This document shows, piece by piece, positions 11,541 through 21,587 of a stretch of DNA of 64,000 nucleotides; position 1 is the first letter of the stretch; every line of letters starts with the position of its first letter. Location of the stretch: assembly GCA_009746045.1 (NCBI GenBank), contig RPFO01000104.1, positions 3,304,534 to 3,368,533 on the forward strand. The letters run 5' to 3'. The translations under genes were made by a program, and so were the position numbers. Below the pieces are notes generated by a model. The model was not told the origin of the DNA. It saw only the letters and a program-made list of their open reading frames with translations, and did not search any database. Source of the stretch: Mesostigma viride (taxonomy: Eukaryota; Streptophyta; Mesostigmatophyceae; Mesostigmatales; Mesostigmataceae).

Positions 11541-11973
11541 AGTTGAACGCCCTTCACCGCTGGCTAGCACGCCGGCGATGGAGACGGGATTTTTGTTGTT
11601 TGGGGAACCGATTGTGGGAGGCTGAGCCCGCAGCCGCCACTGATTGCTATTGAACCCTTGCAGCTGGCCAGGCCGCAAGGAGCTCAGCGGCGCGGCGCTA
11701 ACCGATAAGGCATGCTCGAGCCTCTAACCCGAGACTACCGGTAGGCTACCCGATAGTGCATGCTCGAGCCTCTAACCCGAGACTACCGGCACTCAGCGGA
11801 TCTGTGCTACCGAGGGCGACGGTTCGCTGACCGTCGCGGCGCGCACTGGCTTCCGTACCTTGCTTTAATAGGCACCGACTAGCATCTAGACACCAATCTT
11901 TGATGCCCACCTGACTAGGCGCCCAGGCCGGCGACTACCGGCCAGCGGATAGATGCCACTCGGGAGCACAACT
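11541..11973 (-). repeat. LTR, left copy (3' LTR in element orientation)
   Basis: Nearly identical to 13811-14193 but about 50 bp longer. The extra length comes from a tandem duplication of a segment containing CTCGAGCCTCTAACCCGAGA, present twice here (about 11712 and 11760) and once in the other LTR. Confidence 0.85.
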
Positions 11974-12041
11974 CCCATACTTTCTCTTGAAATAATTATC
12001 ATAAATTATTAAAAGCGAGGGGCAATAGGGTAGCACTGACC

Positions 12042-12332
12042 CTACTCCTCTAACTCCGCCTGAGCGACCTTCAACCCCGGCGCCCCCATAAGCCGAGTCG
12101 CCCAGTCTAGCGTTTGCCCGGCCACATGACCCACCGCAAGGTGAATCTGGTGAGCAAGCATCCGCAATCCTATGGCCGTGGGGGTGGTGCCATCCCCTTC
12201 TATGCTAGGCACCTGCCCCGCCAAGCTCTCTGCATGTGCATTCCTGTCGGCAATGTGCTCTAGTGAGGCCTTACTGAGGCGGCGACCCAACTCCACGTCT
12301 ACGTGAGGGGCTACCTCGGCATCTGCCGGCAC
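12042..12332 (-). CDS. Small downstream frame in the gag-only element
   Basis: A 96-residue minus-strand frame between Gag and the 3' LTR. It is helical and rich in Ala, Leu, His and Glu (for example GRRLSKASLEHIADRNAHAE), with no known motif. It could be a separate element protein, a remnant of a longer polyprotein, or chance. Confidence 0.35.
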   Translation of the reverse strand: MPADAEVAPHVDVELGRRLSKASLEHIADRNAHAESLAGQVPSIEGDGTTPTAIGLRMLAHQIHLAVGHVAGQTLDWATRLMGAPGLKVAQAELEE

Positions 12333-12534
12333 TATCTCACCTGATTGACCTGAAGGGGTGAGCTCCGGAAGCCCGCGTCAGTGTTCAGGCTCTATTGCGA
12401 CCACGCTGGGCACGCACTCCTGATCAGCTGCAGCACTTGCACTTCCATTCCAGTGAACCACTGACGAGGGAACATTAGGACTACAAGGCACAGCATCCTC
12501 ACGCCTAGCCGACTCACCGCGACACACATCACCT

Positions 12535-13754
12535 CTATGACATCACTTGGGCATGGCTGGCCGTGGGGCGCGGCATGTGTTGGGGTCGTGTCCAGGAAGC
12601 CGAACCGCCCAGCAGCGCCGGCACACTCGAGTCGCCTTGCCGAGGTCCAGCCGCAGCGTGCAGTTGGCCTCGGTGTGCCCCACGCCGGAGCACCGCTCGC
12701 AGACGACCTTCTCCTTGGGGACGCCACCCTGCTGCTGTTGCTGCCTGCCAGTGCCGCCCTCCTGTCGAGGCTTGCCCTGACCGCCTCCCGGCCCGCGTTT
12801 GCTGGACGCGTTCTGGTTGTGCCGACCACCGCGAGCTCCTCGGCGTTTGCCACCCAACATTCGCACCACGTTGTCGGCCACCGTCGTGGACAGCTGGGTA
12901 ACAAGAGTGGTCAAGTCCGACAGAGAAGCTGCTGGCGGGGTCGAGGCAGGCACCGACAGGGTTTACCTGAGCAACTGTCGGCAGCTTGTTGTTACGCCTG
13001 GGGCCGCCCCGGTCCTTGAACATCTCTCGGAGGTGCGCCATGGCTGCGTTGAACCGTTTCTGGTCGTCCGGGGTGCCCACTACCACGGAAGAAGCTAGCG
13101 CAATTTTCATGCCGAGACCGGCCTTGACATTGGCACGGCTCTCTGGCGTCAGCCCCAGCGCATCCAGAACTGCGCTGAGTAAATATTCGCTACTCATGTG
13201 CTTCAAGACACCCTTGCTCCGGACCTGGGCCGCGAATCTGGCCATGTCCGAGCTGACGTAATTGGGGTCAAGCGCGACAGGTTGCGCACCAGCGCCTGCC
13301 CCTCCTTTTCCTCGTCAGGAAAGCTTGAGGTGTCGAGCACCTCTTGCAGGGCCTTCACTGTGTCGGGCCAGGTCCATGCCTCTTTGCTGGCGTTGATAAT
13401 GACCCCTCGCACGTCCGCATTACCCGTAGCCTCGTTGCATACCTCTGACCGGCGCAGCTTGGTGAGGAAAACTGCGTCGGACAGTTCGTTGTAGTCCTGC
13501 CGGAGCTCGCCCAGGCTGTTAATAAACTCCTCCACGGCGGACGGCGTCAGAATTTCTGGCAGCTTACTTGGCAGCTCTTCTTTCTTGAAAACTTTCCGGG
13601 CAGTTGGTGCTGACTGCTGCCCCGGAGCTGTGCTGACCGAGCCACCAGCTGGCTCAGTCGCCACGGTGGCTGCGCCACTCCCATCCGCCGGAGTTGATGC
13701 TTGCGTTCCCTGGTCCTGGGTTGGAGCTGGCGTTCGCTCCGCGCCACGCGCCAT
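12535..13754 (-). pseudogene. Retrotransposon Gag polyprotein, frameshifted
   Basis: One Gag can be followed through three minus-strand frames. The first, from ATG at 13754, has a Ser/Thr/Pro/Gln-rich N-terminus and then helical segments (FINSLGELRQDYNELSDAVF). The second, near 13250 down to about 12970, is the capsid-like helical part (YLLSAVLDALGLTPESRANV, FNAAMAHLREMFKDRG). The third, 12953-12543, is Arg/Gly/Gln-rich, followed by the zinc knuckle CERCSGVGHTEANC and a second Cys/His cluster (CRRCWAVRLPGHDPNTC). Frame changes near 13262 and 12960 break it, so this copy is inactive. No polymerase follows. Confidence 0.75.
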
Positions 13755-13810
13755 GAGCCCAGAAAAATGGTCAAGTTACGGTAATGTTGACTGTTGTGAA
13801 TACATTAGTA

Positions 13811-14193
13811 CGTTGAACGCCCTTCACCGCTGGCTAGCACGCCGGCGATGGAGACGGGATTTTTGTTGTTTGGGGAACCGATTGTGGGAGGCTGAGCCCG
13901 CAGCCGCCACTGATTGCTATTGAACCCTTGCAGCTGGCCAGGCCGCAAGGAGCTCAGCGGCGCGGCGCTAACCGATAAGGCATGCTCGAGCCTCTAACCC
14001 GAGACTACCGGCACTCAGCGGATCTGTGCTACCGAGGGCGACGGTTCGCTGACCGTCGCGGCGCGCACTGGCTTCCGTACCTTGCTTAGGCACCGACTAT
14101 AGCATCTAGACACCAATCTTTGATGCCCACCTGACTAGGCGCCCAGGCCGGCGACTACCGGCCAGCGGATAGATGCCACTCGGGAGCACAACT
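13811..14193 (-). repeat. LTR, right copy (5' LTR in element orientation)
   Basis: Direct repeat of 11541-11973, about 383 bp, lacking the internal duplication. A few small indels separate the copies (for example around 14085-14100), so the insertion is not brand new. Confidence 0.85.
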
Positions 14194-14198
14194 TCATC

Positions 14199-14499
14199 GA
14201 TCCCCATGATTCCCATAGCGCAATGCCAATGCAGGGTAGAACGTAGCCATGCATAGCTAGCCTAACCAGCCGTAGTAGCCAACAGACATCAGCCAGCCTA
14301 GCGCTTCGCATAGCACTGCTTCATTTGCTCACGTCTCCATCGCAATGCACTGCTCACACGGGACATATTGCACCCATAGGGGATGCCCCGGATCGTTTAG
14401 TTAGACGGGTCCGATTGAGCACCCTGTGGTATGCCTGTGGCGTGAGGGAAGGCGGGGGGGCTCTCTGCCCCCCTACCCGTTGTGCACACTCAGGGATTA
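14199..14499. other. Spacer, no gene seen
   Basis: Mixed sequence between the LTR element and a family C LINE 3' end. I see no protein-like frame. The downstream part may be the body of the family C element. Confidence 0.35.
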
Positions 14500-14504
14500 A
14501 AAGC

Positions 14505-14558
14505 ACTTGGGTGCTCCGTGACTTCCCCAACGGGAGCACGTTTTTAGTTAATTAATTG
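14505..14558 (+). mobile_element. Family C LINE 3' end with TTAA tail
   Basis: GTGCTCCGTGACTTCCCCAA followed by CGGGAGCAC forms a stem-loop (GTGCTCC paired with GGGAGCAC). TTTTTAGTTAATTAATT follows directly. The same hairpin and tail recur at 18650, 29537 and 46186. Confidence 0.65.
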
Positions 14559-14596
14559 CCGACACTGCCCCCAGCTAATTGGCTGCAGACTATTAT

Positions 14597-14665
14597 ATTA
14601 AATTAAATTAAATTATAACATGCATGACTCCATTGGGAGATTATGTAGCACATATTCCTTGCTGG
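14597..14665 (-). mobile_element. Degenerate family B LINE 3' end
   Basis: A TTAAATTAAATTAAATTA tract is followed by GACTCCATTGGGAGATTATG and TAGCACATATTCC. This is a diverged copy of the family B terminus (ACTCC-CAAC-GGAGT hairpin and GTAGCACATAGCCC). Confidence 0.5.
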
Positions 14666-14964
14666 ATGGATGGAGGTGGGTGAAGCTTCGGCTAGCCGCG
14701 AAACCGATCGAGCTAATCTAACTCCAAGCTAATCTAATCTAGAAAACCCTAGCTACTCTACTCAGCAAAGCGCCCCTTTCTCTTAGGGGGAGGGGGCTTG
14801 CCCACAGGGCTGCAGACTATGCACCGACTCTACTATAGGCCAGACATTTGGTCATGTATACGTGGTCGTTCTCTTCTAGCATCGATCAAGACAGCCCGAA
14901 CAACACTGTGCCGGGATGCCTCATCGGTCTCCTATATTAGAGAAAATGGAATAGCATTACAAAT

Positions 14965-15037
14965 CATTAATTAATTAATTAATTAAAAATTAATTAACTA
15001 ATTAATTAATTAATTAATTAATTAATTAATTAATTAA
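14965..15037. repeat. (TTAA)n tract, left flank of DNA transposon
   Basis: About 70 bp of TTAA/AATT repeat. It is the insertion target of the transposon at 15038-16755, which is followed by TTAA again. Confidence 0.9.
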
Positions 15038-16755
15038 CTCGTCGTCTGTCCCAACTCAGTCCTCACAGGAGGACTGAGTTGACAATTTTCAACCGCGTGT
15101 AGCGACTAGGTGGGGGGTCCATCCCAAATGTTTTGATGTGGATCTGGGGTGTACTAGATATCATTTTGTTGGCAAAAATACTGCATATGTGAAAACTTGA
15201 CCCGAACACCTGAAAATTACACGGACGTTGGGCGCCCCTCGCGAATTTGCATTTTTCGGGATAAGAACGAGTGGGAAAAATTCAATCAAATCCTGGTGCA
15301 TGAAGAAAAAATATAGGCATGTAAACAACATAGTTCTCGAAGCGTGGCAAAAAACTGGGCTCCATTTGGCCTCTGCAACTGCCTGAAACAATTAAAAAAC
15401 TCTCAGTCCTCAGGAGAGGAATGGGGCTTTTGCTAACTTTGCTAGCATGTAAGTGCGGTCATACTACATCACCGTGGCCACCAACCATCCCAATCAACTC
15501 ATTTCCCTTCAAGCACTACAGGACAACACACTTGCATCATCATACTTCAGGTATATCATACCTTATCATGTAGTGAGAGCCTATGCATGCATGTAGGGAA
15601 TGGGCTTGGATACCTACCAACAAAGGGTTATGTTATAAGTGTCAACCACCAATATAATGGGTAGGTTAAGCATATTTCCATTGTTTCAAACAACAATAGA
15701 TATGGCTATAACTGTTTTGCCTTGCCATGATGTGGCCAACATAGTTGCTGGCACATGATGGCAGTGGTTTGTCACCAAGACTTTTCACTCACCCGTAAAA
15801 GCTTGAATGCACCCTTGACGCAGCCCGTGGCCACACAATCATGCAGTATGAACGTAGCAAAAGAATAACTAACATCTATGAAGGTGTTTAAACCTGCACA
15901 GCTCCTAAAACCCTGCACAACTACACTGGGTTAAGGCAAATGCCTGCTAACATCATCTGAAAAGGGGGTTTTAGAGAGGGGCAGGCAACGGTCAAGAAAG
16001 AGCATCAAGACTTGAACCTGACAACGCCTCGCAAGCTTAAACTCATGTACGAACATCAAGGAACGAAGAGGCAACGATTATCCGGCTTTACCTGGCACGG
16101 CTGGCGTTACCTTGGCCCAGGCGGTGCCCGCAAAAGTGGCACTTTGCGGCACATAGACCATGACGTGACAGAATGGTCGAGATCATCAAATCTATACTGT
16201 CACTCAATATATTCTAATGCAACTCATGTTAACATGTAGAAAGAAACCTATCAGCCATTGAAATTGCGCCGGAAAGCAAGCGCAGTAATCAATTCCGTCG
16301 ACCTGCCTTATCGCAGTTTTTTCCAGCAAGAACAGTGCCGACACCGGGTAAATCGCATCCCCGCGAGCTAAAAATTGATTTATATCATCTTTAGGGCATG
16401 TTAAATCTATTTACTGAGTTTGGACGGCTAACTCGTCCGCAAACGTAAACTGCATGCATGGGCGCGAGCCGCCATGGCTAGGTCGTGCATTTCCGGAACT
16501 CGCGTTTCACGTGGAAAAGTACCCTTACCACCTGTACTTTGACCGTACAGTTAGCCGCGCATACCAAATCCAAAAAAATCCCAAAAATATGTCCAAGAAA
16601 GATCTTTTCACGTAGTATTTGAATAAATTTTGAGAGAATTTTTTTGTCAAACATTCTGACCGGGGCGAATTTTCTACGAAACCCAAAAACTCGGTCCTCT
16701 AGAGAGGACTGAGTTCAACTCAGTCCTCCGTAGAGGACCAGGGACAGACGACGAG
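15038..16755. mobile_element. DNA transposon with TTAA target site, non-autonomous
   Basis: The ends are exact 15-bp inverted repeats: CTCGTCGTCTGTCCC at 15038-15052 and its complement at 16741-16755. Both are flanked by TTAA, as in piggyBac-type elements. Just inside each end are palindromes built from the same unit, ACTCAGTCCTC...GAGGACTGAGT (15053-15082 and 16688-16735). The 1.7-kb interior has no transposase-like frame; the longest frame (76 residues, minus strand near 15161-15391) is not convincing. It is probably mobilised by an element elsewhere. The superfamily is inferred from the target site only. Confidence 0.8.
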
Positions 16756-16756
16756 T

Positions 16757-16835
16757 TAATTAATTAATTAATAGACACGTGACTGTGTCACGTGAGGTCG
16801 TGAGCATAAGTACGTCCTCAGTAAGAGGGGAACAT
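16757..16835 (-). mobile_element. Family A LINE 3' end, truncated relic
   Basis: TTAATTAATTAATAGACACG continues into TGACTGTGTCACGTGAG, then GCATAAGTACGTCCTCAGT and GAGGGGAACAT. This is the same order as at 27102-27175, read on the minus strand, but it ends after about 75 bp. It abuts the right end of the DNA transposon through a shared TTAA tract. Confidence 0.75.
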
Positions 16836-17600
16836 ATTTCACTCAAGTCTTTCGGGTTGTGGACCATGAACCCTGGGTATGCCCCTAAAGACCCTCAGAT
16901 TCACGCTCCGGGAGAAGCCTTTGTATTCTCTTGGGCTATCGGGGGTTAGCATGCAACCTACCCCCACAGCCGTCATCGATCATCATGGCCGAGCGTACAT
17001 TCGTCTTGGATAGTCCGGATGAGGCGGAGTTGCTATAGATCTGCGACTGCAGACCTGGGCGAGTGAGTCGCGCCACTTGCCTCCGCATGCAGGTGAAGTG
17101 CTCATCCGCGTAGAAAAGTACCTCATCGGGTACTCCGTGGCATGCCTTCAGTGCATGTTCACACACTTACTTACTCATGTCTTTCAATGCTACACACTCG
17201 AGTACAGTTTCCAAACCGATTGACAGACTAGCAGGCCATGATCGATGTGTCAGCAGCAGAGCCGCAAAACTGCTGTTGGGAAATGACCGACGGTGACGAA
17301 GTCAACGGGGTATGGTTTGCTCATCAGTATAGCCGGCAACTGGGCCGCTACCCAAGGGGATCAAACCTGAAATTTCTAGAGATCATGATATTTTTTTTTC
17401 TTCAGTTGCCCACTTGTCAGTTTATCCATGCAGTCGTTCCATACGATCGACCAAGTGACCCAGGCCTTTCCAATCAAGGCGGGGCGTTGCTCATAGAGCT
17501 AGGCTAGAGACATACTCATATAGAGGAGAAGTATGCATGCAATCTTTTCCGCACTAGTAGCCTGCTGAGAGTTTAAACATATATGAGAGCCCCGAGGGAT
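16836..17600. other. Spacer, no supported gene
   Basis: A minus-strand frame at 16936-17166 and a plus-strand frame at 17238-17507 are short, unlike any family I know, and not supported by splice sites or context. I see nothing else. Confidence 0.35.
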
Positions 17601-18600
17601 CGAGGGAGGGAGGGAAGGAGGGAGGGAGGGAGGGAGGGAGGGAGGGAGGGAGGGAGGGAGGGAGGGAGGGAGGGAGGGAGGGAGGGAGGGAGGGAGGGAG
17701 GGAGGGAGGGAGGGATCGAGGGAGGGAGGGAGGGAGGGAGGAGGGAGGAGGGAGGGAGGGAGGGAGGGAGGGAGGGAGGGAGGGAGGGAGGGAGGGAGGG
17801 AGGAGGGAGGGAGGGAGGGAGGGAGGAGGGAGGGAGGGAGGGAGGGAGGGAGGGAGGGAGGAGGAGGGAGGGAGGGAGGGAGGGAGGGAGGGAGGGAGGG
17901 AGGGAGGGAGGGAGGGAGGGAGGGAGGGAGGGAGGGAGGAGGGAGGGAGGGAGGGAGGGAGGAGGGAGGGAGGGAGGGAGGGAGGGAGGGAGGGAGGGAG
18001 GGAGGGAGGGAGGGAGGAGGGAGGAGGGAGGGAGGAGGGAGGGAGGGAGGGAGGGAGGGAGGGAGGAGGGAGGGAGGGAGGAGGGAGGGAGGGAGGAGGG
18101 AGGGAGGGAGGGAGGGAGGGAGGGAGGGAGGGAGGGAGGGAGGGAGGGAGGGAGGGAGGGAGGGAGGGAGGAGGGAGGGAGGGAGGGAGGGAGGGAGGAG
18201 GAGGGAGGGAGGGAGGGAGGGAGGGAGGAGGAGGGAGGGAGGGAGGGAGGAGGGAGGGAGGGAGGGAGGGAGGGAGGGAGGAGGGAGGAGGGAGGGAGGG
18301 AGGGAGGGAGGGAGGGAGGGAGGGAGGGAGGGAGGGAGGGAGGGAGGGAGGGAGGGAGGGAGGGAGGAGGGAGGGAGGGAGGAGGGAGGGAGGGAGGGAG
18401 GGAGGAGGGAGGGAGGGAGGGAGGGAGGGAGGGAGGGAGGGAGGAGGGAGGGAGGGAGGGAGGGAGGGAGGGAGGGAGGGAGGGAGGGAGGGAGGGAGGA
18501 GGAGGAGGAGGAGGAGGGAGGGAGGGAGGGAGGGAGGGAGGGAGGGAGGGAGGGAGGGAGGGAGGGAGGGAGGGAGGGAGGGAGGGAGGGAGGGAGGGAG
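17601..18600. repeat. (GGGA)n microsatellite, about 1 kb
   Basis: A purine-only plus strand made of GGGA units with scattered 3-nt slips (GAGGAGG). The mirror-symmetric purine tract could form triplex or G-rich structures. The long EGGR frame through it is not a gene. Confidence 0.97.
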
Positions 18601-18639
18601 CCGGGAGGTCCCGAGTATACTTGCGTGTTTATCTTAAAC

Positions 18640-18703
18640 TGGGGAATTCAGTGCTCCGTGGTCCCCAAACGGGGACACGAGACTAATTAATTAATTAATT
18701 AAC
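18640..18703 (+). mobile_element. Family C LINE 3' end with TTAA tail
   Basis: GTGCTCCGTGGTCCCCAAAC with GGGGACAC and then GAGACTAATTAATTAATTAA. Same hairpin-plus-tail design as at 14505 and 29537. Confidence 0.65.
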
Positions 18704-20805
18704 TTGCGTGTATGCGCATGGGCATGCCCCGGAGTACTATGCTAATCTCATCAGAAAATAATTGCACAAAACAGATCAAGATCGTCTGCATCCTGCCCTT
18801 AGTCGGCGCCCCCCCGCCGCCTCTGCCGCTTGGCCCTCTGGCGGGCGGGCGCCTGGCAGTAGCGCCTGCGGATGTCCCCGCGCCACCCACGTACGCCGCC
18901 CGCCGCTGAGCAGGACTACACGTACCCAGCCCTGACGGAACCCCTGGCCGACCCCAACGAGCTACCGCCGTTCACCGAGCTCGAGCTGAGCACCGCCGCG
19001 GCGCCGCCAAGCAACTCCGCTTCTACGCCGCCGTTGGACCTGACCAGCTCCCCGCCGGCCCCGGTCATTAAGCTGATGGCGCTCACGGGGTTCCTACTAC
19101 TTGACGTCTGCAATTAACCGGATCCTGCTTGCCGACGCGCCGCCGATTCCTGAGTGGCAGCACAGCTACCGTATTATATACTGTATATACAAAAACAAAG
19201 GTTCCCCTGACGACCCCGCCAACTACCGAGGAGTACGTCTGCATCCAGAGCGCGGCCCTCAAGTTGTTCATGCGCATGATCCGGCCTCAACCGCCTTCGT
19301 TCTGCTCTCGACCGTCACCTAGGGGAAAGTCAAATGGGCTTTCGTCCTGGGCGCAACACCGTCATGGCCATCTTCGTCGCGCGTCGCCTCTTCGAGGCTG
19401 AAATCGCTCTCCTGCAACCTGGTGAGTTTCCTGGGCATCCTGATCTTCGTCGACTATCAAGGTTTTTGATTCTGTCCTCTGGGACGCTCTACTATGGGCT
19501 GTACTTGCTCGCGCTCGCGTCCCCACTCATCCCCTGATTACCGTCATCCACACGCTGTATGAGGGGTCGACCACTTCGGTGCGCACTCAACATGGCTTGA
19601 CCCCGCCATGCCCACTGCAGACCGGCGTCTGGCAGGGTTGCATCCTGTCGCCGTACCTGTTTATTATTGAAGTGGATTATGTTATGCGCCAGGCACGTGC
19701 TCGCTTTGCTAGCATTGCAGGCTGTGCCCCGGGCCTAGCGGTTACGAACGAGCTTGGAGAAGGGGGGCCGACTAACAAGCATAACTTACTAGCTGACCTC
19801 ATTTTAATATGCCGACAACATCACGCTCATCGAGAAGCCGGAGTCTGCCCAACTTTGGCTGGACTGCCTGGCGCTCGAGGCTCGGGCGGTTGGTCTAGAA
19901 ATCAGCCCAAAAACGGAGGCTCTGGCCCTCGGCATGGCAGGGCCCCCACCCTCACTCCGCCTCTTAGACGACACCGAGGTCAACTACCCTACTCTTCAGG
20001 CCGCTTCAAGCTGCTTGGCAGTTGGCTTCCCGACTGCGAGGACGACCTGACGACACGGATCGGCATGGCGTGGGCGCAACTCCATGACCACTGCCGCTGC
20101 ATGGTGGAGCAACCCCGCCCTACCCCGGATCGTCAAGCGTGACCTCTTCAAGGTCGTCATTCTGACGATCCTGACCTACGGCGCCGAGACCTGGACACTG
20201 ACGCAGGAGCTGGAGCAACGACTCGACGGCAACGCCACCAAGATGCTGCGCAAGGCCCTTACCATCCCCTTTAGTTTGCACATTAGTAGTAATGAGGATT
20301 TGTACGCTGATTTGCCCTATGTTTCCCACATTATATTAGGCACCTGGCCCGCACAGATCAGGTAGATACATCAGATAGACTAGCTGGCACCAAGCCCGCC
20401 CAGCCTGGGCGATATGTCCTCACCTGGCGTGCCCCATGCAGGCCGCGCGCGGCAGGCCGGGCCGCCACCCGTGGACTTTTCGTGATAGACTCGGCATGGA
20501 CATGTGCTACACTAGACGTGACGGGCTCACCCCCGGGCAGCCCCCTGGTTTGTCTGTAATATGAAGGTGCCCAGATGGTACGCAAGGATAGACGGCAAGT
20601 AGTGATGAAGGAGACCACCCCCAAGTCTGTGGGGGCTCCGTGTGTGACCGCGTATGGCATTCATAGCGATTCGGGCCGCGATGCCCACACCGGCCCTGTA
20701 ACGAAGACCTAGATAGCTTACATCATCTATTCCATCCCATGTTCCCCTCCCACTGAGGACTTATGCTCACGTGACGCAGTCACGTGTCTATTCATTAATT
20801 AATGC
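18704..20805 (+). mobile_element. Family A LINE, long decayed copy
   Basis: The copy runs from roughly 18.7-18.9 kb to the TTAA tail at 20793-20805. It contains the linker before the reverse transcriptase, RT segments in shifting frames, the C-terminal region with a GAETWTLT motif, and the family A 3' end with the CACGTGACGCAGTCACGTG hairpin. The left boundary is uncertain. A family C tail lies immediately upstream. Confidence 0.75.
19101..20690 (+). pseudogene. Non-LTR reverse transcriptase (family A), inactive
   Basis: Recognisable RT blocks occur in order but in different frames: IYKNKGSPDDPANYRGV (about 19181), MGFRPGRNT (about 19333), FDSVLWDAL (about 19465), LQTGVWQGCILSPYLFI (about 19615), the catalytic block (about 19803) and YGAETWTLTQELEQRLDG (about 20176). 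At the catalytic site the intact sister copy at 27-28 kb has YADD; here it reads YADN after a 2-nt insertion, so a metal-binding Asp is lost. Several stops and frameshifts confirm a dead copy. Confidence 0.85.
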
Positions 20806-20900
20806 CCTTAGCATCATAGTCCCGTCCAAACTGTTTGGACGTACGTAATGCTGGCGGTGCTAGCTAGCCCAGGGATGCGAGGGCCTCCTTGGATGGGTAT
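20806..20900 (-). mobile_element. Family D LINE 3' end, tail-to-tail with family A
   Basis: Directly after the family A tail comes the complement of the family D terminus found at 44268-44366. It includes the hairpin GTCCAAACTGTTTGGAC and CGTACGTAATGCTGGCGG. Similarity fades after about 95 bp, so the copy is 5'-truncated. Confidence 0.7.
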
Positions 20901-21300
20901 CGCTGTCATTGGAAATGCCCTCTAGTAGTGACTATCCACTCCAAGCATAGTCCTTCCACGGCGTTGGACCGCCATGCGTCCAGGCATAGTTAATTGTTTT
21001 TTTTTCCCAAGAAATTTTCATATCCATCTCAACCATGGCATGTACCCAACTAATCACCCTGCCCATAGTCTGCCGGCCGGATAAGCCGTGGCCCGTGGGC
21101 CGTGAACCGGAAGCGTGATGCCATTGCCTGTCGGTGTTTGCTGCATCATGCAGGGCGCGTGCAGTGTGCATCCATTTTCGCGAGCAATACGGATCTGTCA
21201 ATGAAAAATAGTTCTGGAAAAAATACATAGATAGTTGTCTCTTTGACATAGATCTGGAATTGTTAAAAGTACAGATCGGTATTTTAGAAACATATCTGGA
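20901..21300. other. Spacer, no gene seen
   Basis: A minus-strand frame spanning 20932-21369 is not protein-like, and I see no splice-linked exon. Confidence 0.35.
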
Positions 21301-21309
21301 TATAGGTAC

Positions 21310-21508
21310 GCCTACATCCCCCCCCACACGTTTAACTGAAGATTGGGGTCCGACCAATCCAGGGCTCACATGATCTTAAAGAATCTTACTACTGTGATTC
21401 GATCCTACTAAGTTCTACTACATTCTACTACAATTATACTACTAGTAGAGGTCAAATCCAGGGGCTCATGATCTTAAACCTGAGAATCTTAAACGTGTGG
21501 GGGGGGTG
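21310..21508. mobile_element. Small MITE with 9-bp target duplication
   Basis: The termini are inverted (CCCCCCCCACACGTTTAA at the left, TTAAACGTGTGGGGGGGG at the right). TATAGGTAC at 21301-21309 and 21509-21517 is a perfect 9-bp target duplication, which suggests a Mutator-like family. Inside is a partial direct repeat (CATGATCTTAAA). A diverged copy lies in inverse orientation at about 48032-48215. Confidence 0.8.
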
Positions 21509-21587
21509 TATAGGTACCTTGCCTATACATCTGTATCAGTTTCGGTGGCCTAACTTTCCAGTTCTGAAAAATTCCCTAGACATATTT

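Larger units (their letters stand above)
11541..14193 (-). mobile_element. Gag-only LTR retrotransposon (TR-GAG-like)
   Basis: Two direct repeats (11541-11973 and 13811-14193) flank a 1.84-kb internal region that encodes, on the minus strand, a Gag-like protein with a CX2CX4HX4C zinc knuckle. I see no protease, reverse transcriptase, RNase H or integrase. The repeat ends are AGTTG...CAACT, an inverted pair. TCATC at 11536-11540 and at 14194-14198 is a 5-bp target duplication typical of LTR elements. In minus orientation a purine-rich tract (AAGAGAAAGTATGGG) lies directly before the downstream LTR, as expected of a polypurine tract. I could not recognise a primer-binding site. The layout matches non-autonomous terminal-repeat gag elements known from plants. 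Confidence 0.8.

Noticed and set aside
16936-17166. 76-codon minus-strand frame as a transposon protein fragment
   Set aside because: Too short, no recognised motif, and no matching copy elsewhere in the window.
17583-18686. 367-codon EGGR-repeat frame
   Set aside because: It is the (GGGA)n microsatellite; no splice or start context supports a protein.
20932-21369. 145-codon minus-strand frame
   Set aside because: Crosses the MITE and its target duplication and lacks protein-like features.
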